From Phragmites australis (Eukaryota > Streptophyta > Magnoliopsida > Poales > Poaceae): a DNA stretch of 64,000 bases. The position numbers and the translations under genes are program-made. The notes below the pieces were generated by a model that saw only the letters and a program-made list of their open reading frames with translations, did no database searches and was not told the DNA's origin. Where the stretch lies: assembly GCF_958298935.1 (NCBI RefSeq), contig NC_084925.1, positions 17,915,001 to 17,979,000 of the forward strand, written 5' to 3'. Positions 52,529 through 64,000 of the stretch are shown here, piece by piece; the stretch's first letter is position 1; each line of letters opens with the position of its first letter.

Positions 52529-55422
52529 TTTTACACTCTGCAGAGGTTGTCTAGCTTTCCCCACGAGTTAGTAAATTCCATGTTGCCGTGTTCGCGAAAC
52601 ACTTAACACATACCAGTGGTGTGCAGCCAAGAATCACTGTATGACACTTTCCACTAACCAGAGACTAATCCAATATGTATCTGCCCACAAGGTTTCACCG
52701 CCAGGCTTTACGCAAGCTAAGCTCCTACCCAAAAGCCCCCTTTTGTGCTGACCCAACACACACTGGATAGACTCTAATCAGTATGTCACACCTTACCCAT
52801 ATCAGCCTCGTGGTTGGTACGTTACTTCTTGGGTTGTCGCTCCACGAACCGGTCCTTACTTAGGTTACTTGAGCAAACACTAAACCAACATCATAATCAT
52901 GACAACCATCAAAACCACTTTGCTCAAGGCCTAAGGTTCCATGTTGCTAGACCGTTAACAAATTAACCATCAATGTTGTATATGTTCATTAGTCAAGATC
53001 ATGACACTTCCCAGTATCCCAAAAAGTATGGCTAAGCAATCTACCCATAAAAGACACCTAACTGTAAACCATCTAGGTTCCAAGGGATGATAAGGGGAAA
53101 TCTAGGGAAAACCCTAACATAGGTGACTACCCATCATATTGACACTACATGCAATTTTGTAAAACAAAATATTTAAAAACATAGGTTCAATATGATCAAG
53201 GACACTTGCCTTATTCCCAATGCAGCTCAGTGTTGTCGAAATCTTGGTCTTGAAGTCCCTCGAACTGCTCCGGAACGTTATCGACTAATCGCAAAAACTA
53301 CCGACAAACAACACAAAAGAAAACACTAAGAACAACATACCAAACATCATTAAAACACTTTAAAAACACTATGGTTGGATAGGGATGATTTTAGAAATAT
53401 TTAGACGCAAGAATCGCCTAAATCGGAGTTAAGATGAAAAGAGAATGAGCTTTCAGAGATAGATTAGACTGAAAAGGAAATGCTGATTTTCCAGAACTAT
53501 CTTCCTATGGGAAAGGCTTTATTGCGCAATCATTGCGCTAGGCTTGACAACGTCATTGCGCAAGATTCACGAAGTTTAGGGCAGACTAGACTTCGCTGAC
53601 TAGGCTAAGGAGAATTATGTGGCACTGACTTGGCATGCTATGCAAGTAACATCTTGAATTAAAGAAGGGATACACTAAGGTCTAGTATCGACCACCTATG
53701 ATGGATCAAAAGCCGAATGTTGTGCTTCTAGGTTAAAGATACTACTGGTCACTCTATGTAGCGGTGGTGGTTCGGGTTTCGTTGAAGATGGCGATCGGGC
53801 ATGTGGCCACAAACATCGATGTCGGCTTCAGTGGTGTTTCAGTGAAATGAGGGGAGCATGGCTAGAACGCGGAAAGACTAACTCAACGGTATGGTTGGTT
53901 TTAGAAGAGGTCATCCGAGGTAGCGGCAAAACAACGATGACTGCTTCTAGGTTTGGTGGTGACCGCGAACAAATGCAGGAACGAAGAAGCTCGTGTTCCA
54001 GGAGATTGGCTATGAAATTTGAGAAACCGTTTGAATAGAGATGTTCATATATCCTGGGAATACAATACTATGGCATGGGTTTTGGTAGATCATCCATAGA
54101 GAGGAAGAATGATCAGCATAGATGAGACAGGTGATGGCTGCGATATGCTGTGGTTGGCAATGGCGTCTTGGTCGTGTCGCTGCACAAACGGGGATGGGCT
54201 CCTAGGATAACGTAGAAGACTCCATGGGACACACCGTGACGTGGTTGGTGCATCCATATGGCTTTCGGATTGACGGGGAACGCGAATGCAAATCCGGTGC
54301 GTGCGCAGAACGTGTCCAGAAACCGGACAGCGGGTATGTCGACCTCGATTTCGATAGTTTGGCTAATCTACTGGCCGACCTGGTTGGTGAGGGCGTGGGG
54401 AACATCATGGGGCATGCACCGGTGAAAGGGCTTGGTGATTTGACCTCTGGTCGGTCAGGAACATCGATGCCAATCGGCTACAGCGCGGCTGTCTCGCGGC
54501 TGTCCGCGACGGTGACGACCGTGGCGGCGTAGATCGGACTTTGGCCGGAGCTAGGGCTTGGATAAGGACTTATAATGACGCTAAAACAGTAGTAAGGGAG
54601 GAGAAGAAGGGGTCCTCACCTTGCTTTGATGGTGGAAGAAGGAGGATTCGCGGAGTAGACGACGTAGCGCATCACGGGCGACGGCGGCGGTGGCTCTGGT
54701 GAACGGCGGCGCTCCGGCGACTCACGGACAGGGCAGCAGCGACTTCTAGGGCTTGGGAGCATGGAATAGGGGTGGGGAGGGCGTGCAACTCATATATATA
54801 GGGCTAGGGACTGCTGGATGAGTTGGTTACGATTTCCTTTTTCGAAGCTCTGTATTCCGAGGATGGTATCTCCATCGTCCGAACTCCAAATTGGACGTTT
54901 ATTGATTCTAAATTGTAGTAATCAAAAAGATATACAACTTTGGTAGTCATTGGAACTTCTGAAAACGCCATCTTGATTTCCAAAAATGTGTCACAAGATA
55001 AACTGTTTGAACTCGGACTTCTCTGCGCAGCACTGATTTCGGGGGCCATAACTCCTACCTCCATTAGCCAAAAGGGGACTTCCATAGGTTCAAATTGAAT
55101 CTCTCGACGAGACCTACAACTTTGGTATTGTGAAGATTTGCATTTGAGGCCGTTCTGAACTCCGAAACGTCATGAGAAGATGAGGCTGTCCAGGACTCCG
55201 CAAAAAATTGCAGATTTCGTGGATCCTTTGTTGGGCCTTCTAGATGAGTTGGCTAAGGGTTTGGACTTGAGCAAGATTGAGCCCAAAGACACTTTAGATA
55301 TATCTAGGGTTTAGAAAAGAAACTTTTGCAGAGCAATTTGAATAGGATTTAAATTTGAATTGAGTTCGGAGTGAATTTAAGAGAAACGAAAAAGATGAGG
55401 TTGAACAAGAATAGGACTAGAT

Positions 55423-57550
55423 TGTAATACCGAATTTTTGGAGAAAAAAAATAAAAGAGTTTTGACCGAATTTTGACTTTTTGATCTGTGGCTCGTATGG
55501 ACGATTGGAGACCGTGGTTGCGTTCATCTCGTCGAGACGAACCCATTTTGCTATTCATATGTCCGTTCCCAGCACTTTGACACCCGTAGCGAGCCCAATA
55601 AATTCAGACCGTTCGTTGTTTTAAAAAAAAAAAAAAAAGAGAGGATAAGTATCGGATGGATCGGTCCTCAACCCGATCCATCCAGGCACTTCGAGCGCCC
55701 GTGTTCTCTTTCTTTCTCTCGCGTCTCTCTCTCTCTCTCTCCTGCTGTGCTGCGCGCCGGTCCACCGCCGTCGAGTCGGGCGCCGCCGCTGTGCTGCCGC
55801 CTGCTGCGCCGTACAACGCCGTCGCCGCGCCAACTGACCGGCCGCGCCGTGCGCTGCTGCTGCAAGCGCCGAGCGTCTGCGCCGCGCTCGCCGCCGGGCG
55901 CCGCTCTGTTGCGTCCTACCGCCGGCGCCGCCGCTTGCCATGCAAGCCGACCGCCGAAGAAGTAGCAGCAGTTGACCGAAGCAAGTAGCAGCCGGCGGAA
56001 GAAGAAAGAAGAAAGAAAGGAGCCGGCCAGGAGAGAAGCAAGGAAGAAGAAGGAAGAAAAGAAAAGGAAGAAAGAGAAAAGAAAAAAAAGAGAGAAGAAA
56101 AAGAAAAAAAAAGAAAAGGAAAAAGGGGAAGAAAAAAAAGAAGAAAAAAAGGAAAAGTTGGAAATTTTGGATTTTCGTCGGATTCGTCGTCAATCTTTCG
56201 AAGACGATTTCTCGGTAATTCCTGGACGTTTGTGGTTTGATTAACTCAAATCAATAAATTCCTGTCGTATCATTTCATGTGATCAATAGTCTGATTTGTT
56301 TCGATAATCGTTGTTAATTCAAAGATACGACATCTGAGTCAAAGTATTTAATTCATCGAAGCGAAGTCTAAGTAATGAGAATTTTAGTTCGACTCTGAAT
56401 TGGAAATAGTGTATCATTTCATGTGATACAGTTTCTGTTCGGTTTTCCGAAATATAGGCGTATACGCGACGTTTTTTGACGTAGGGTTGACGCTTCATAT
56501 TTTATGTGTTTTAAATGTATTTTAGTGCTAATAATATACCTGTACAGGTGGTACTGCTTCTGGGCGTTCTTGATCGAAATTTTCTTCGTCGCTTTTGGTA
56601 AAGGCAAGTAACGTGGGGGTGTGGTTCCGTGCTATATTTATATTCATGTCTTACTTCTTTTGCAAATAAAATTGAAGTATATGGTTTTCTTTTCTAATTC
56701 ATTTAAATCATGGATGACATTGCATTCGATTATTTAAATCAATGCTTTCCTTATTTATTTGGATTGTACCTTTGTTTTCATGAATCAGTTATGGTTTTTA
56801 TCATGAGCCATTCAAAAAGGAATAAAGAATTGACGTCAATTCACATGTATACATATGCATTTATGCACTTCATATGGTGATAAAGGCCGATCACTGCCAT
56901 TGTGCGTGATTCGTACTAGTACATGGAGTTGCATTAGATGTTGGCATCGTCCAGCTCTCAAATGGAGTTGCATCATGGCATTCATACATTTTTTTTATGA
57001 TATCTGGATAATACAGAGTTCTGGGAGCTGAATGCCATATTTTGTGGGAGACTGGGTTGAAGTTTGTCGTTACTTTCTCGACAAATATTCTGAAATGATA
57101 ATCTCTTTAAAACCATGTGTGTCTTTCTGGTTGATGTGAGAAGAATGTTTATTTTCCCAAATACTTTTGATCTAAGTGAGACGTGTTTATATTCATAGCT
57201 GTTACTTGCTGAGCTCGTCTCACCCCCTGTTAAATCTTTTACAGGTATGTTTAGATGCTGACGTGCATTTTGGGGTTGGATCTGGGTAGTTGCACACACT
57301 ACCTCATCACGATGTTGATAACTCAACCGGTGTTTAGAAGATGTGCTTGTGGTGGCCTGTCGTTTGTTTTTTGTTTATGTTGTGGTAGACGCTGGTAGCG
57401 TTATGACGGTTTCTATATATATGCTGGTTATATCTGTTTCTGTCTGCCTGTGATCTTTCTTTTGGTCAGTTATACCTCCCTATAGAGGAGATGCTGCCAA
57501 AATCTTCTATTTTCAAATAATTAGGCTTAGTTGTAAAGTAGGGTGTTACA
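55423..57550 (+). repeat. Family-N solo LTR, TSD TAGAT
   Basis: TGTAATACCGAA...GGGTGTTACA, 2128 bp, with TAGAT at 55418-55422 and 57551-57555, inserted in the family-M LTR. The uninterrupted site is visible in the other family-M copy near 22490. It has a CpG-rich part (55680-55970) followed by a purine-only stretch (56040-56157). Frames in it are low-complexity and I do not call them genes. Confidence 0.92.
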
Positions 57551-58305
57551 TAGATAAGGAATTTGAATTTGAATTTGGGTAGAATTTGAGAAAGAGGAGA
57601 GATTGACTTCAAACAAGGATTTGGATAAGATTTGAATTGAGCTGGAGAAGGATCAGATAAAATCAAGGGTTGAATAGATGATGAATTCAAAGACTTTGAA
57701 TTCCAACCATTAAGATCCTTAACTTATTCACTACTGAGTTTTGTAAAAACCTTTTCAAAATCTTTTTCACTCAAAACACCAAAGAGAAAGAAAAAAAACT
57801 CTACTGCATTTACCTGCCTCCTAACAAAACTCAGCATGTAAAGCACAAGAAATAATAACCTATATTGATTGATTGATTAAGAAAATAGGTTTTAAACCTA
57901 TTCTACTGGTGAAGCTATTCAGTAATCTTGGAAAATTTTAGAAATTTGAGAAATCTGAAAATCAGGGTGTTACAAACCTACCACTGAAAAATGAGCACGT
58001 GCAACCCCCCAATCCATGCGAGGACACTCTAGGCCCAACGACCTTCTGCCTCTGAAGGCTCGCATACCGGTTCAACGGCTGAATCGTCGGAGGTGCCCCT
58101 GGTTCGCATGAAGCACCTGAGGTGGGTTGGGAGCTTGAGCGACGAGTCTGGAGGCGAGAGCCAGTGTGGCGGTGATGATCGGGGGAAGGGCCGAGCCTCC
58201 CCAGATAATGCGGGTCATGGCCAGAGCCAACGGAGAGGCGTGGCCTCCGTGGACTACAATTTCGGTATCGTTGGCTTAGACGTTGATGACGTTATGGGCA
58301 CTCCT

Positions 58306-58397
58306 GTAAGAGGTTCGGAGGAACTAGGTGTGATTTGCTTCGTTAGCCATATCCTATTTTGGTCATGCACTGGGATCTTGATTTGTGTTTTTTTTAG
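58306..58397 (+). other. Intron 1 of the Tat-3 antisense gene
   Basis: GTAAGAGGTT at the donor and a T-rich tract with TTTAG at the acceptor, then CGACCCTCGAGG. Same place as the Tat-2 intron at 16063-16160. Confidence 0.65.
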
Positions 58398-58738
58398 CGA
58401 CCCTCGAGGTGGATGCTTCCTTGACTCCACCCCCTAAGGCCCGAGAGTCCCAGCAGGGATCGGGGACTCCTCTGAAGGGGTCTCTGAAGGTAGCTGGTGA
58501 CCTGCCCTTGGTGCCTACTGCTGGAGGCACTGTGCCCTCCGCCGAGGGTCCCTTTGGAGCAGTTGAGGGGAGCCCTAGCCTCGGGATCTTGACTCCAGAA
58601 AACTTCGTGTTGCGCTTGGAGGCATCAAGGGCCTTCGCTATGGCCTCCTCTCTTCTCCGGAGTGGAGAGGTCGAGCTATCATTGGCCCAGCGTCCTCTGG
58701 AGGAACTGGAGGCGCGGTTGGTAGCGGCGACCCTTTAG

Positions 58739-58870
58739 GTCAGTAGTATTGGTTACAATTTGCTGTGTCCGGTTTTGGGTCCTAAGTAGCTCATTCTATC
58801 TTTCTCCCTCTTTCGTGGTGCCTTGTAGCAAGTAATTTTGACGAGGGCGCTGGGAGGTGGAGGGTGCTAG
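58739..58870 (+). other. Intron 2 of the Tat-3 antisense gene
   Basis: GTCAGTAG at the donor and GGGTGCTAG at the acceptor, then GCTTTTGCC. 132 bases, the same length and place as 15550-15681 in Tat-2. Confidence 0.65.
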
Positions 58871-59925
58871 GCTTTTGCCGCGGCCCATGACGAGGTTCAG
58901 GGCCTTCGCCAGGCCTTGGAAGAGGACCGAAAGCAGGCGGGGTCTGCGGAGGGTCGTCTTCCGGAGGAGATGGCGCGTGCGGAGGCTGAGGTGCAGAAGG
59001 CTGCCGAAGACCTCTGGGAGGCCGGGGAGGTTCCCGATGCGGCAAACACAGCCCGTGTGTCCGCCAGAGGCGACGTTGACACCCTTCGGGCGGCGGTGGT
59101 AAATATGCAGCGAGAGCTGGAGGAGGCTCGAGCATCGGAGGGGCACTGTGTTTGGAGTGCGAGCAGTTAACGGTACTTGCATCAGAGGTGGCCCAGATTA
59201 CCTCTGATTCCTTGATTGGCCTTGGGGCTCGGTGCCCGCCACTGCCCTCCGACTCGGAGGTGCGGTTATGCCGCTCTTCTGGCTTTGGTCCGCTGCGAAG
59301 GTCATGGTTAGGGCCGCGGAGATCTATGCGGGGTCCAGCGCTCATGTGGCCACTGTGGTTCAGCTGACCCTACTGCACCAAGCGGGGGTTGGTCCCCTCG
59401 AAGCACTCGAGCAGCAAGTGCTGGACTCCGTGGTCAAGGACTTTTGGCCAGAGGCACCTCCGGCAGAGATTCGCGCAGCCCTGGAGAGCTTCCACCATGG
59501 TGTATGTGCAAAGCATGGTCAGAGCGTGACATTGTGCTACATGGCCGGTCAGGGGACTCCGGGTGCCTCAGGGGGCCTTCGCCCGGGTTCTTCGTTGGGA
59601 GGTCTGTCCTTCACCCGGAGTCTACGGGCGCTTCATAGCCCTCTAGAGGTTCTTCTCTGGTGTTGCCTCATCGGAGCCGTGCGTGGATGTCCCAGAGGAG
59701 TATCTTTGCCGCAGGCTGTCTTTTGTTTTCTTTTCATTCCCGAGAGAGAGTCAAGTTTTAGCATGTTGACTACGCCCTTCTGCTTCATGTATATAATCTT
59801 TTCATTATTTGATGGAACCACGCCTGTCTTCCTGTGGTTTGCCTATGTTATTTCTGGAATGTTTGTGCCTTTGATTTTAATTGGAGTCCGATTTGCGTGT
59901 ATAGGTATGGAGGTCCGAGGCCGAA

Positions 59926-62900
59926 TATAACACCCTAAATTTCAACTTTTCCAATAATTTAAAATTTTGCTAGAACTTAAATAGGAGGTTGCAATTTTGT
60001 TCAATAGGAAAATTAATTTCTAAATTTAAATTGGCCTAGGTTAAATGTTTGTTGCATTCATGCCATTATAGATGCAATAAGGTTTTAAATTGGCCTAGGT
60101 TAAAAGTTTACAAAATTTCGCTAGAAGTCACCCGTTTAAAACCCCTTTTTGAAATTGTTTGAAATCTAAAAAAGAAAAGGCTTTTGAAAATGGAAAAGAG
60201 CTCTCAGGCCAAAATTCTTTTTCTCTGGCCCAATCTGCCTCCTCCCCCTCTCCTGACCCTTTCCCGCTTGGGCCATGCCCTTTCTCCCACGCCGGCCCAC
60301 AAGACCGAGCCAGCCTACGCTGCAGCCGAGCCGCTCCCTCCCTGCCCTCTCTCTCTAGCAAGTGGGCTCGGCCCGAGCCACCGAGCTGAGCCGCCCGCCT
60401 GCGGCTCACCTTCTTCCTCCTCCAGCCGAGCCCCAAGTCGCCCCTTAAATCCGTCTGTGCCTGATCGAATCTGAGCCTCCCTGCACATCTATTCTCCAAT
60501 TAAAGCACACCACCATGATCCTCTCCCTTCCTCTCCCGCTTCCCAGCCGTTTTCCCCTTTGATTGCTCTCTAATTCGTTGAAAACCAAAGCTATTATGGC
60601 ATTTAGGGCCGCCAGCCATTTCTCTCAAATCCGCCCTCTCCTCTCCCTCCCTCAGCTATTTAAGCTAACCTTCGCCTTCGTTGCGCCGTTCCCCACCCGA
60701 AGCGCTCATTTTTCCCTCTCTATTGCACACGATTTTGAGCTCGCCAATGTCTCCGCCATAGCCGCCAGTGAGAAGCTCTCCACCGCCTTATTTCGCCGTG
60801 CCGAGCCCCTATTTGACTTCGTGCTTTGCTTGTACAGTGTCGCAGGACCTATAGGAGCGCACCCAGTCACTTTTTGGGGCATTTCCCACCACCGGGCACC
60901 ATCCCCGCCGAGCTCCAAGTGTCGCCGCCCCTCCTTCTCTGTCGTCGGCTGTCTCCGGAGCCTCTCCGCCACCAATGAGCTCACTGTGAGAACCCCCTTC
61001 CTCTCCTCTCTCTTTTATGCCAAACCCCATCAAGATTCGAGGCCAGATGTGCATTCCGGTGCATCTCCGGCAAAGCGCGGCCATCTCCGTCGCCGTCGGC
61101 CGCCGCCCACCCCTGTTCAGTGCTACCGGACCGAGCCAGTTTAAATCCCCGTTGTCCGATCCTCATCCGGCGGCCTCAAATAGATACCCCTTCATCTTTA
61201 TGTTTTCGGTCCACCGTGGACCCGTGGACCGGCCCCCAGGCCATGGTCCACGGGGTCCAGGCACCTATTCCTTGGAGTTTTTAGTAGAAAAATAATTCGG
61301 TTTTATTGCATCATAAATCCACTTTTTCAGTATAAAAACCATTCAGTATTTCTGTGTAAATCAAGTAAAATTTGCAGAATAGCCCCCATAACTTTAAAAG
61401 CTTATAACTTTGTGTTCGTAGCTCCGATTTAGTTGATTTTCACGCCCAGATGTTCGTAGCGGCATGTAGAATCTTTTTATATGATTTTTAATCTAGATTT
61501 ATCTGTTTGGTGTACTGTTCTTTGGATTTCCTTTGTGTGTGCTTTTCCAGTTTTGTCGAATAGGAGCTGAGCAGTTCGGCAATCTCCAAGACCAAGCATT
61601 CGAGGATTTTGAGCAGCACTCTATTGAATGCAAGTGTCCTTCAGCATTTTTACCTTGTTTTAGGATTCATGTGTAGATCATTATCCTTCTATTACATGCT
61701 TGACTCAATGGAATCCCACTTTAGGGTTTGCTAGTTTTGAATGATAACTCCTTGTCGTCGTTGTTTCATCATGAGACATAATGCGTAGTTTGTGATAGTG
61801 CAATCATGGTTAGGAAGATGTTAACATTAATTAATGATTATGAAACAAGAATCGGGAAGGGTAATTTTGTAGCAACATGGTATAGGGATCCCAATAGAAT
61901 GGTTGTCGATGTTGGTGTGGGAATGCACGTGTGCCGGTAGTGCAGAGTTGGTTGTGGTTGTTCCTGTGTGGGGTCCTAAGGACCGGTTCTTGAACATGTA
62001 ACCAAGTTAGTTTCGCACAACCATGAGGCCTATATGAGTACGGCCTGGCTAATTAATTAGCCACCCCTCTGGTTCTGTGGGCACCGTTGGACGGTTATGT
62101 GGCACAAGAGGGGGCCTCTGCAACGATGGAATCGTCTGTTAGTGGTGAAATCTCAGCGGGTGCCTGCAGGTTAGTGGGAACTTTGTAAAGGCCTTGTAGT
62201 GAGACCCCGACTCCACACCACAGAAGTGTGAAGCAACACGGGAATCATGACTTGGGGGAAAGCTGTGCAAACTCTGTAGAGTATAAACTGATTGATCAGT
62301 CGTGCTCACGGTCAAGAGCGAACTTGGACTTTTTCAGGATTAGTTGGAATCAGGGTTTGGTCTAGTTGGTTGGGTAGCCAGGTAATGGAATTACCTGGTG
62401 AGTCTTGGTAGTCGTATGAAATCCGATGAGTCAATCCTTTTGTCATAGTTGTGTCTTCACTTATTAAATAGGACGCCTGTTGTTGGAATCATAGGTTTGG
62501 GTTGCTTAGTGCAGTTAACCTGTGTCTAAACCTTTCCTTGACTTAAACCCCATATCATGTTTCCCTCCACTTGCGATGTACATTTTTGTACTCACACTTG
62601 TTGTCCCCTTGCATTCTTTTGTTGTTCAGAAGCCGTCATTGAAGCCGCTACCTTCGACGAGGACAACTTCGACCGAGAGCTACTATTCTAGGCTGTTGTG
62701 CCCCCGGTCGACGCCTGTGGAAGATGGAGGCCCCACTGGCGCTGAAGACCTTTTTTTTAGTTTCGCTGTGTTTTCTTTTAAACCCTTGGGTCCTTTTGTA
62801 ATAGTTATTTATCGTTGTAATCTTGGCACTGTGATGATACACTAATGAAGTAAGCACATGTAGGAAACTTGATCCTTGCATACATGTGTTGTGCCTAGTT

Positions 62901-62926
62901 TTGTTCTTTTAAAACTGGGTGTTACA
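59926..62926 (+). repeat. Family-P long solo LTR
   Basis: TATAACACCCTAAATTTC (first G mutated to A) to AACTGGGTGTTACA, about 3001 bp. Flanking five-mers CCGAA and CCAGA are a TSD with two changes. The Tat-3 antisense gene resumes right after it, so there is no internal region. GC-rich near 60200-61200, twin palindrome at 62288. A 193-codon frame (60563-61144) lies in the GC-rich part and has no recognisable domain. Confidence 0.85.
62287..62311 (+). other. Twin palindrome in family-P LTR
   Basis: ACTGATTGATCAGT, an inverted repeat around TG, then CGTGCTCACG, in the same order and spacing as in families L and M. TGTAGAGTATAA stands just upstream. Confidence 0.8.
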
Positions 62927-63575
62927 CCAGAGGAGGCCTCGTTCGTATCTTGGATAGTGCCTCCAGGGAGTGATTGAGTGCGTCTGAAGCATCAGGGGCT
63001 ACTCCGTTTGTTCGATGGTAGAGTTGTTTTGTTATGCCCCGCGATTCTGAGGGGTGTATTGATCCGCAGGTGGCCGCCGATGTCTTGGTTAAGGTCAAGC
63101 TAGAGGATCCCCTGGTGTGCGCTCTGGATGTATATTTTGTGGCAAGGGATGACTAGTGTGCGGCCCGAGCAGCCCGAGAGGTTGCCGGCTCACGCTTCCT
63201 ACAACGCTTTGTCCTTCCCCGGGGTTCTGACGGAAGAGTGCCCTCAGAAATTCTTGAGTGGAGGAGGTACAGGCCGCGGAGGCCTCACTGGAGGGGCAGG
63301 TGGAGGAAGAGCTGGACTTCTCAGCCTTCGACTCGTATCCTTTCCCGGCTGATCCTTCGTCTTCCCAAGGCCGAGTCTCCGTGTTGGGCAGTAGCACTTC
63401 TCGCGGAGGGGGCTCGGGTGGGCCTCCTGTGCGCAATTGTCGGGGACGACTCTCTAGGTCCCGCGGTGTTTCCGGTAGGCATGGCAGTCGGGCACCCTCG
63501 TCTTCCCATAGTGGTACAGGGAGGCGTAGCAGGCTAGCCAGTTTGCTGGGCATAGATTTGACGTACAATGGTTAG
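62927..63575 (+). pseudogene. Antisense gene of Tat-3, C-terminal part
   Basis: Resumes after the family-P LTR. VAADVLVKVKLEDPLVCALD-like sequence (63070) and AREVAGSRFLQRFVLPRG (63170) match QVAADVLVKVEPEDSLVSAL and WEVAGSRFLRRFVLPRGFVL of Tat-2. The final frame 63258-63575 gives EEVQAAEASLEGQVEEELDF, SAFDSYPFPADPSSSQGRVS and a basic Gly/Ser-rich tail ending GIDLTYNG. A frame break near 63225 and stops make it a pseudogene. Confidence 0.75.
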
Positions 63576-64000
63576 CTATATGCAAAGACTCTTTGTATGT
63601 TATGTATGTACAACTTGCGTTGTGTTAGCTTATTGTTTTGTTTCTTTTTCTCTCTCTTTCTATGATTGATCTCATCGACGCTTTGCCTGTGCCCCATATC
63701 TCAGCCCCTTCGCATCCTGCAACTACTTAGTGGCCACGGGGTGCGAGATTTTGAGGGGCATTGCATTGCAGTAGGTGGGAGTGGGGAGCTCAGAATTTTT
63801 AGGTTTTTAGGATATCGGAAGGGTTAGGTGATTTTGGCATGGAGACTTTTAGTCGTGCTGGTGCCGGGGTGTTATCCCTTCATCATGTTAGGTCAGCCAG
63901 GCCTTAGAAATGATGGAGGGTGTTGTGCCTGTCTGGTATGAAGCCACTACCTTCAAGATGCCGAAGCGGTCTTTGCCTATCTGCCATTTCAGGTTTGCTA
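63576..64000 (-). pseudogene. Tat-3 spacer and integrase C-terminal end
   Basis: The first 100 or so bases are non-coding spacer. From about 63680 the minus strand matches the end of the Tat-2 integrase region (13565-13790), including the stretch with CTTCATACCAGACAGGC. The reading frame is broken. The rest of pol lies beyond the window. Confidence 0.6.

Larger units (their letters stand above)
51806..57974 (-). repeat. Family-M long LTR with a nested solo LTR, no TSD
   Basis: Termini TGTCACACCCGATTTT (51806) and AATCAGGGTGTTACA (57974) are inverted matches with TG..CA ends. Without the insertion at 55423-57550 it is about 4.04 kb. Orientation is minus, judged from the order of the GC-rich part, TATA-like CTATATATATG near 54795 and twin palindrome compared with family P. 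Flanking five-mers, CTTTG and AACCT, differ, and the flanks come from separate parts of Tat-3. It shares most of its length with 19626-22676. Confidence 0.8.
57975..59925 (+). pseudogene. Antisense gene of Tat-3, first part
   Basis: Co-linear with the Tat-2 antisense gene from about 16470 downward; the N-terminal Transposase_28-like part is lost at the family-M LTR. Conserved pieces: PLVRMKHLRWVGS, GKGRASPDNAGHGQSQRRGV, the coiled coil EAEVQKAAEDLWEAGEVPDA (58916-59170) and the block KVMVRAAEIYAGSSAHVATV with DSVVKDFWPEAPP (59232-59640). Introns at 58306-58397 and 58739-58870. A CAG to TAG change stands at the second donor. Tat-2 has a stop at ALRLEC*QLTV where this copy reads LECE-QLTV-like, so lesions differ between copies. 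The family-P LTR interrupts it at 59926. Function unknown. Confidence 0.75.
51086..64000 (-). mobile_element. Tat-3: minus-strand Tat/RIRE2-like element, broken and incomplete
   Basis: The 3' LTR start is at 51086-51805. The antisense gene runs on the plus strand at 57975-59925 and 62927-63575. The end of integrase is at 63680-64000, where the window ends. Sequence at 63900-64000 is the reverse complement of Tat-2 13565-13660. The part equivalent to about 16470-18330 of Tat-2 is missing at the family-M LTR. The rest of pol and the 5' LTR lie beyond 64000. Confidence 0.85.

Noticed and set aside
55621..56193. 190-codon minus-strand frame rich in Phe and Leu
   Set aside because: It is the complement of the purine tract and CT repeat in the family-N LTR; composition alone explains it.
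60563..61144. 193-codon plus-strand frame
   Set aside because: Inside the GC-rich part of the family-P LTR, with no domain and biased composition; probably chance.
1..64000. A protein-coding host gene or a defence or biosynthetic system
   Set aside because: Every frame with a recognisable domain is gag, protease, RT, RNase H, integrase or the Tat antisense gene; nothing else has supporting motifs.

Overview
This window looks like nuclear DNA from a grass (Poaceae). I see no host gene, rRNA or convincing tRNA. Almost every base belongs to LTR retrotransposons, mostly broken and nested in one another, plus one CACTA-type transposon end and one satellite-like array. The grass assignment rests on the element types: Tat/RIRE2-like gypsy elements with dual RNase H and an antisense gene, Angela/BARE-like and SIRE/Opie-like copia, very long-LTR gypsy families ending TGTAACACCC or TGTCACGG, and a CACTACTACAAAAAGG terminus. 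The density suggests pericentromeric or other gene-poor heterochromatin. Lineage names are from memory of these families, not from a search.

Layout, left to right. 1-2912 is a long LTR (family L) cut by the window edge. 2913-7047 is a minus-strand Tat element (Tat-1) holding an in-frame 108-bp repeat, a higher-order satellite array (3481-4622), gag remnants, PBS and 5' LTR. Tat-1 and the complete plus-strand Tat-2 (7439-18939, two 814-bp LTRs, near-perfect TSD) both sit in a minus-strand SIRE-like gag. 19626-22676 is a truncated family-M LTR. 22677-27415 holds two partial minus-strand Tat elements (Tat-4, Tat-5) lying LTR to LTR. 27416-28386 is a CACTA end. 28387-34429 is a plus-strand SIRE-like element carrying a BARE-like solo LTR (32030-33652, TSD AATAC). 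34430-49361 is a BARE-like copia. Inside it lies a chromovirus-like gypsy (CHR-1, 36513-47884, TSD GAAAA), itself carrying a family-L solo LTR (38762-42452, TSD ATCAG). 49362-51085 is the 5' end of a second chromovirus-like element (CHR-2). From 51086 to the end is a minus-strand Tat element (Tat-3) broken by a family-M LTR (51806-57974), which carries a smaller solo LTR (55423-57550, TSD TAGAT), and by a family-P LTR (59926-62926).

How the parts work. CHR-1 is the youngest complete element: its LTRs differ at about 18 of 937 positions by eye. Its pol has few lesions, and its integrase frame runs into the 3' LTR. Tat-2 is old, with stops and frameshifts throughout pol. It and Tat-3 carry a large gene antisense to pol whose introns are at matching positions in both copies. 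No element here looks autonomous now.

The most unusual signals are: a pair of abutting 12-bp palindromes kept in three otherwise different LTR families with compensating base changes; the spliced antisense gene of the Tat elements; the three-subunit higher-order array; and a family-M LTR whose two flanks come from places about 1.9 kb apart in the Tat element and which has no TSD.
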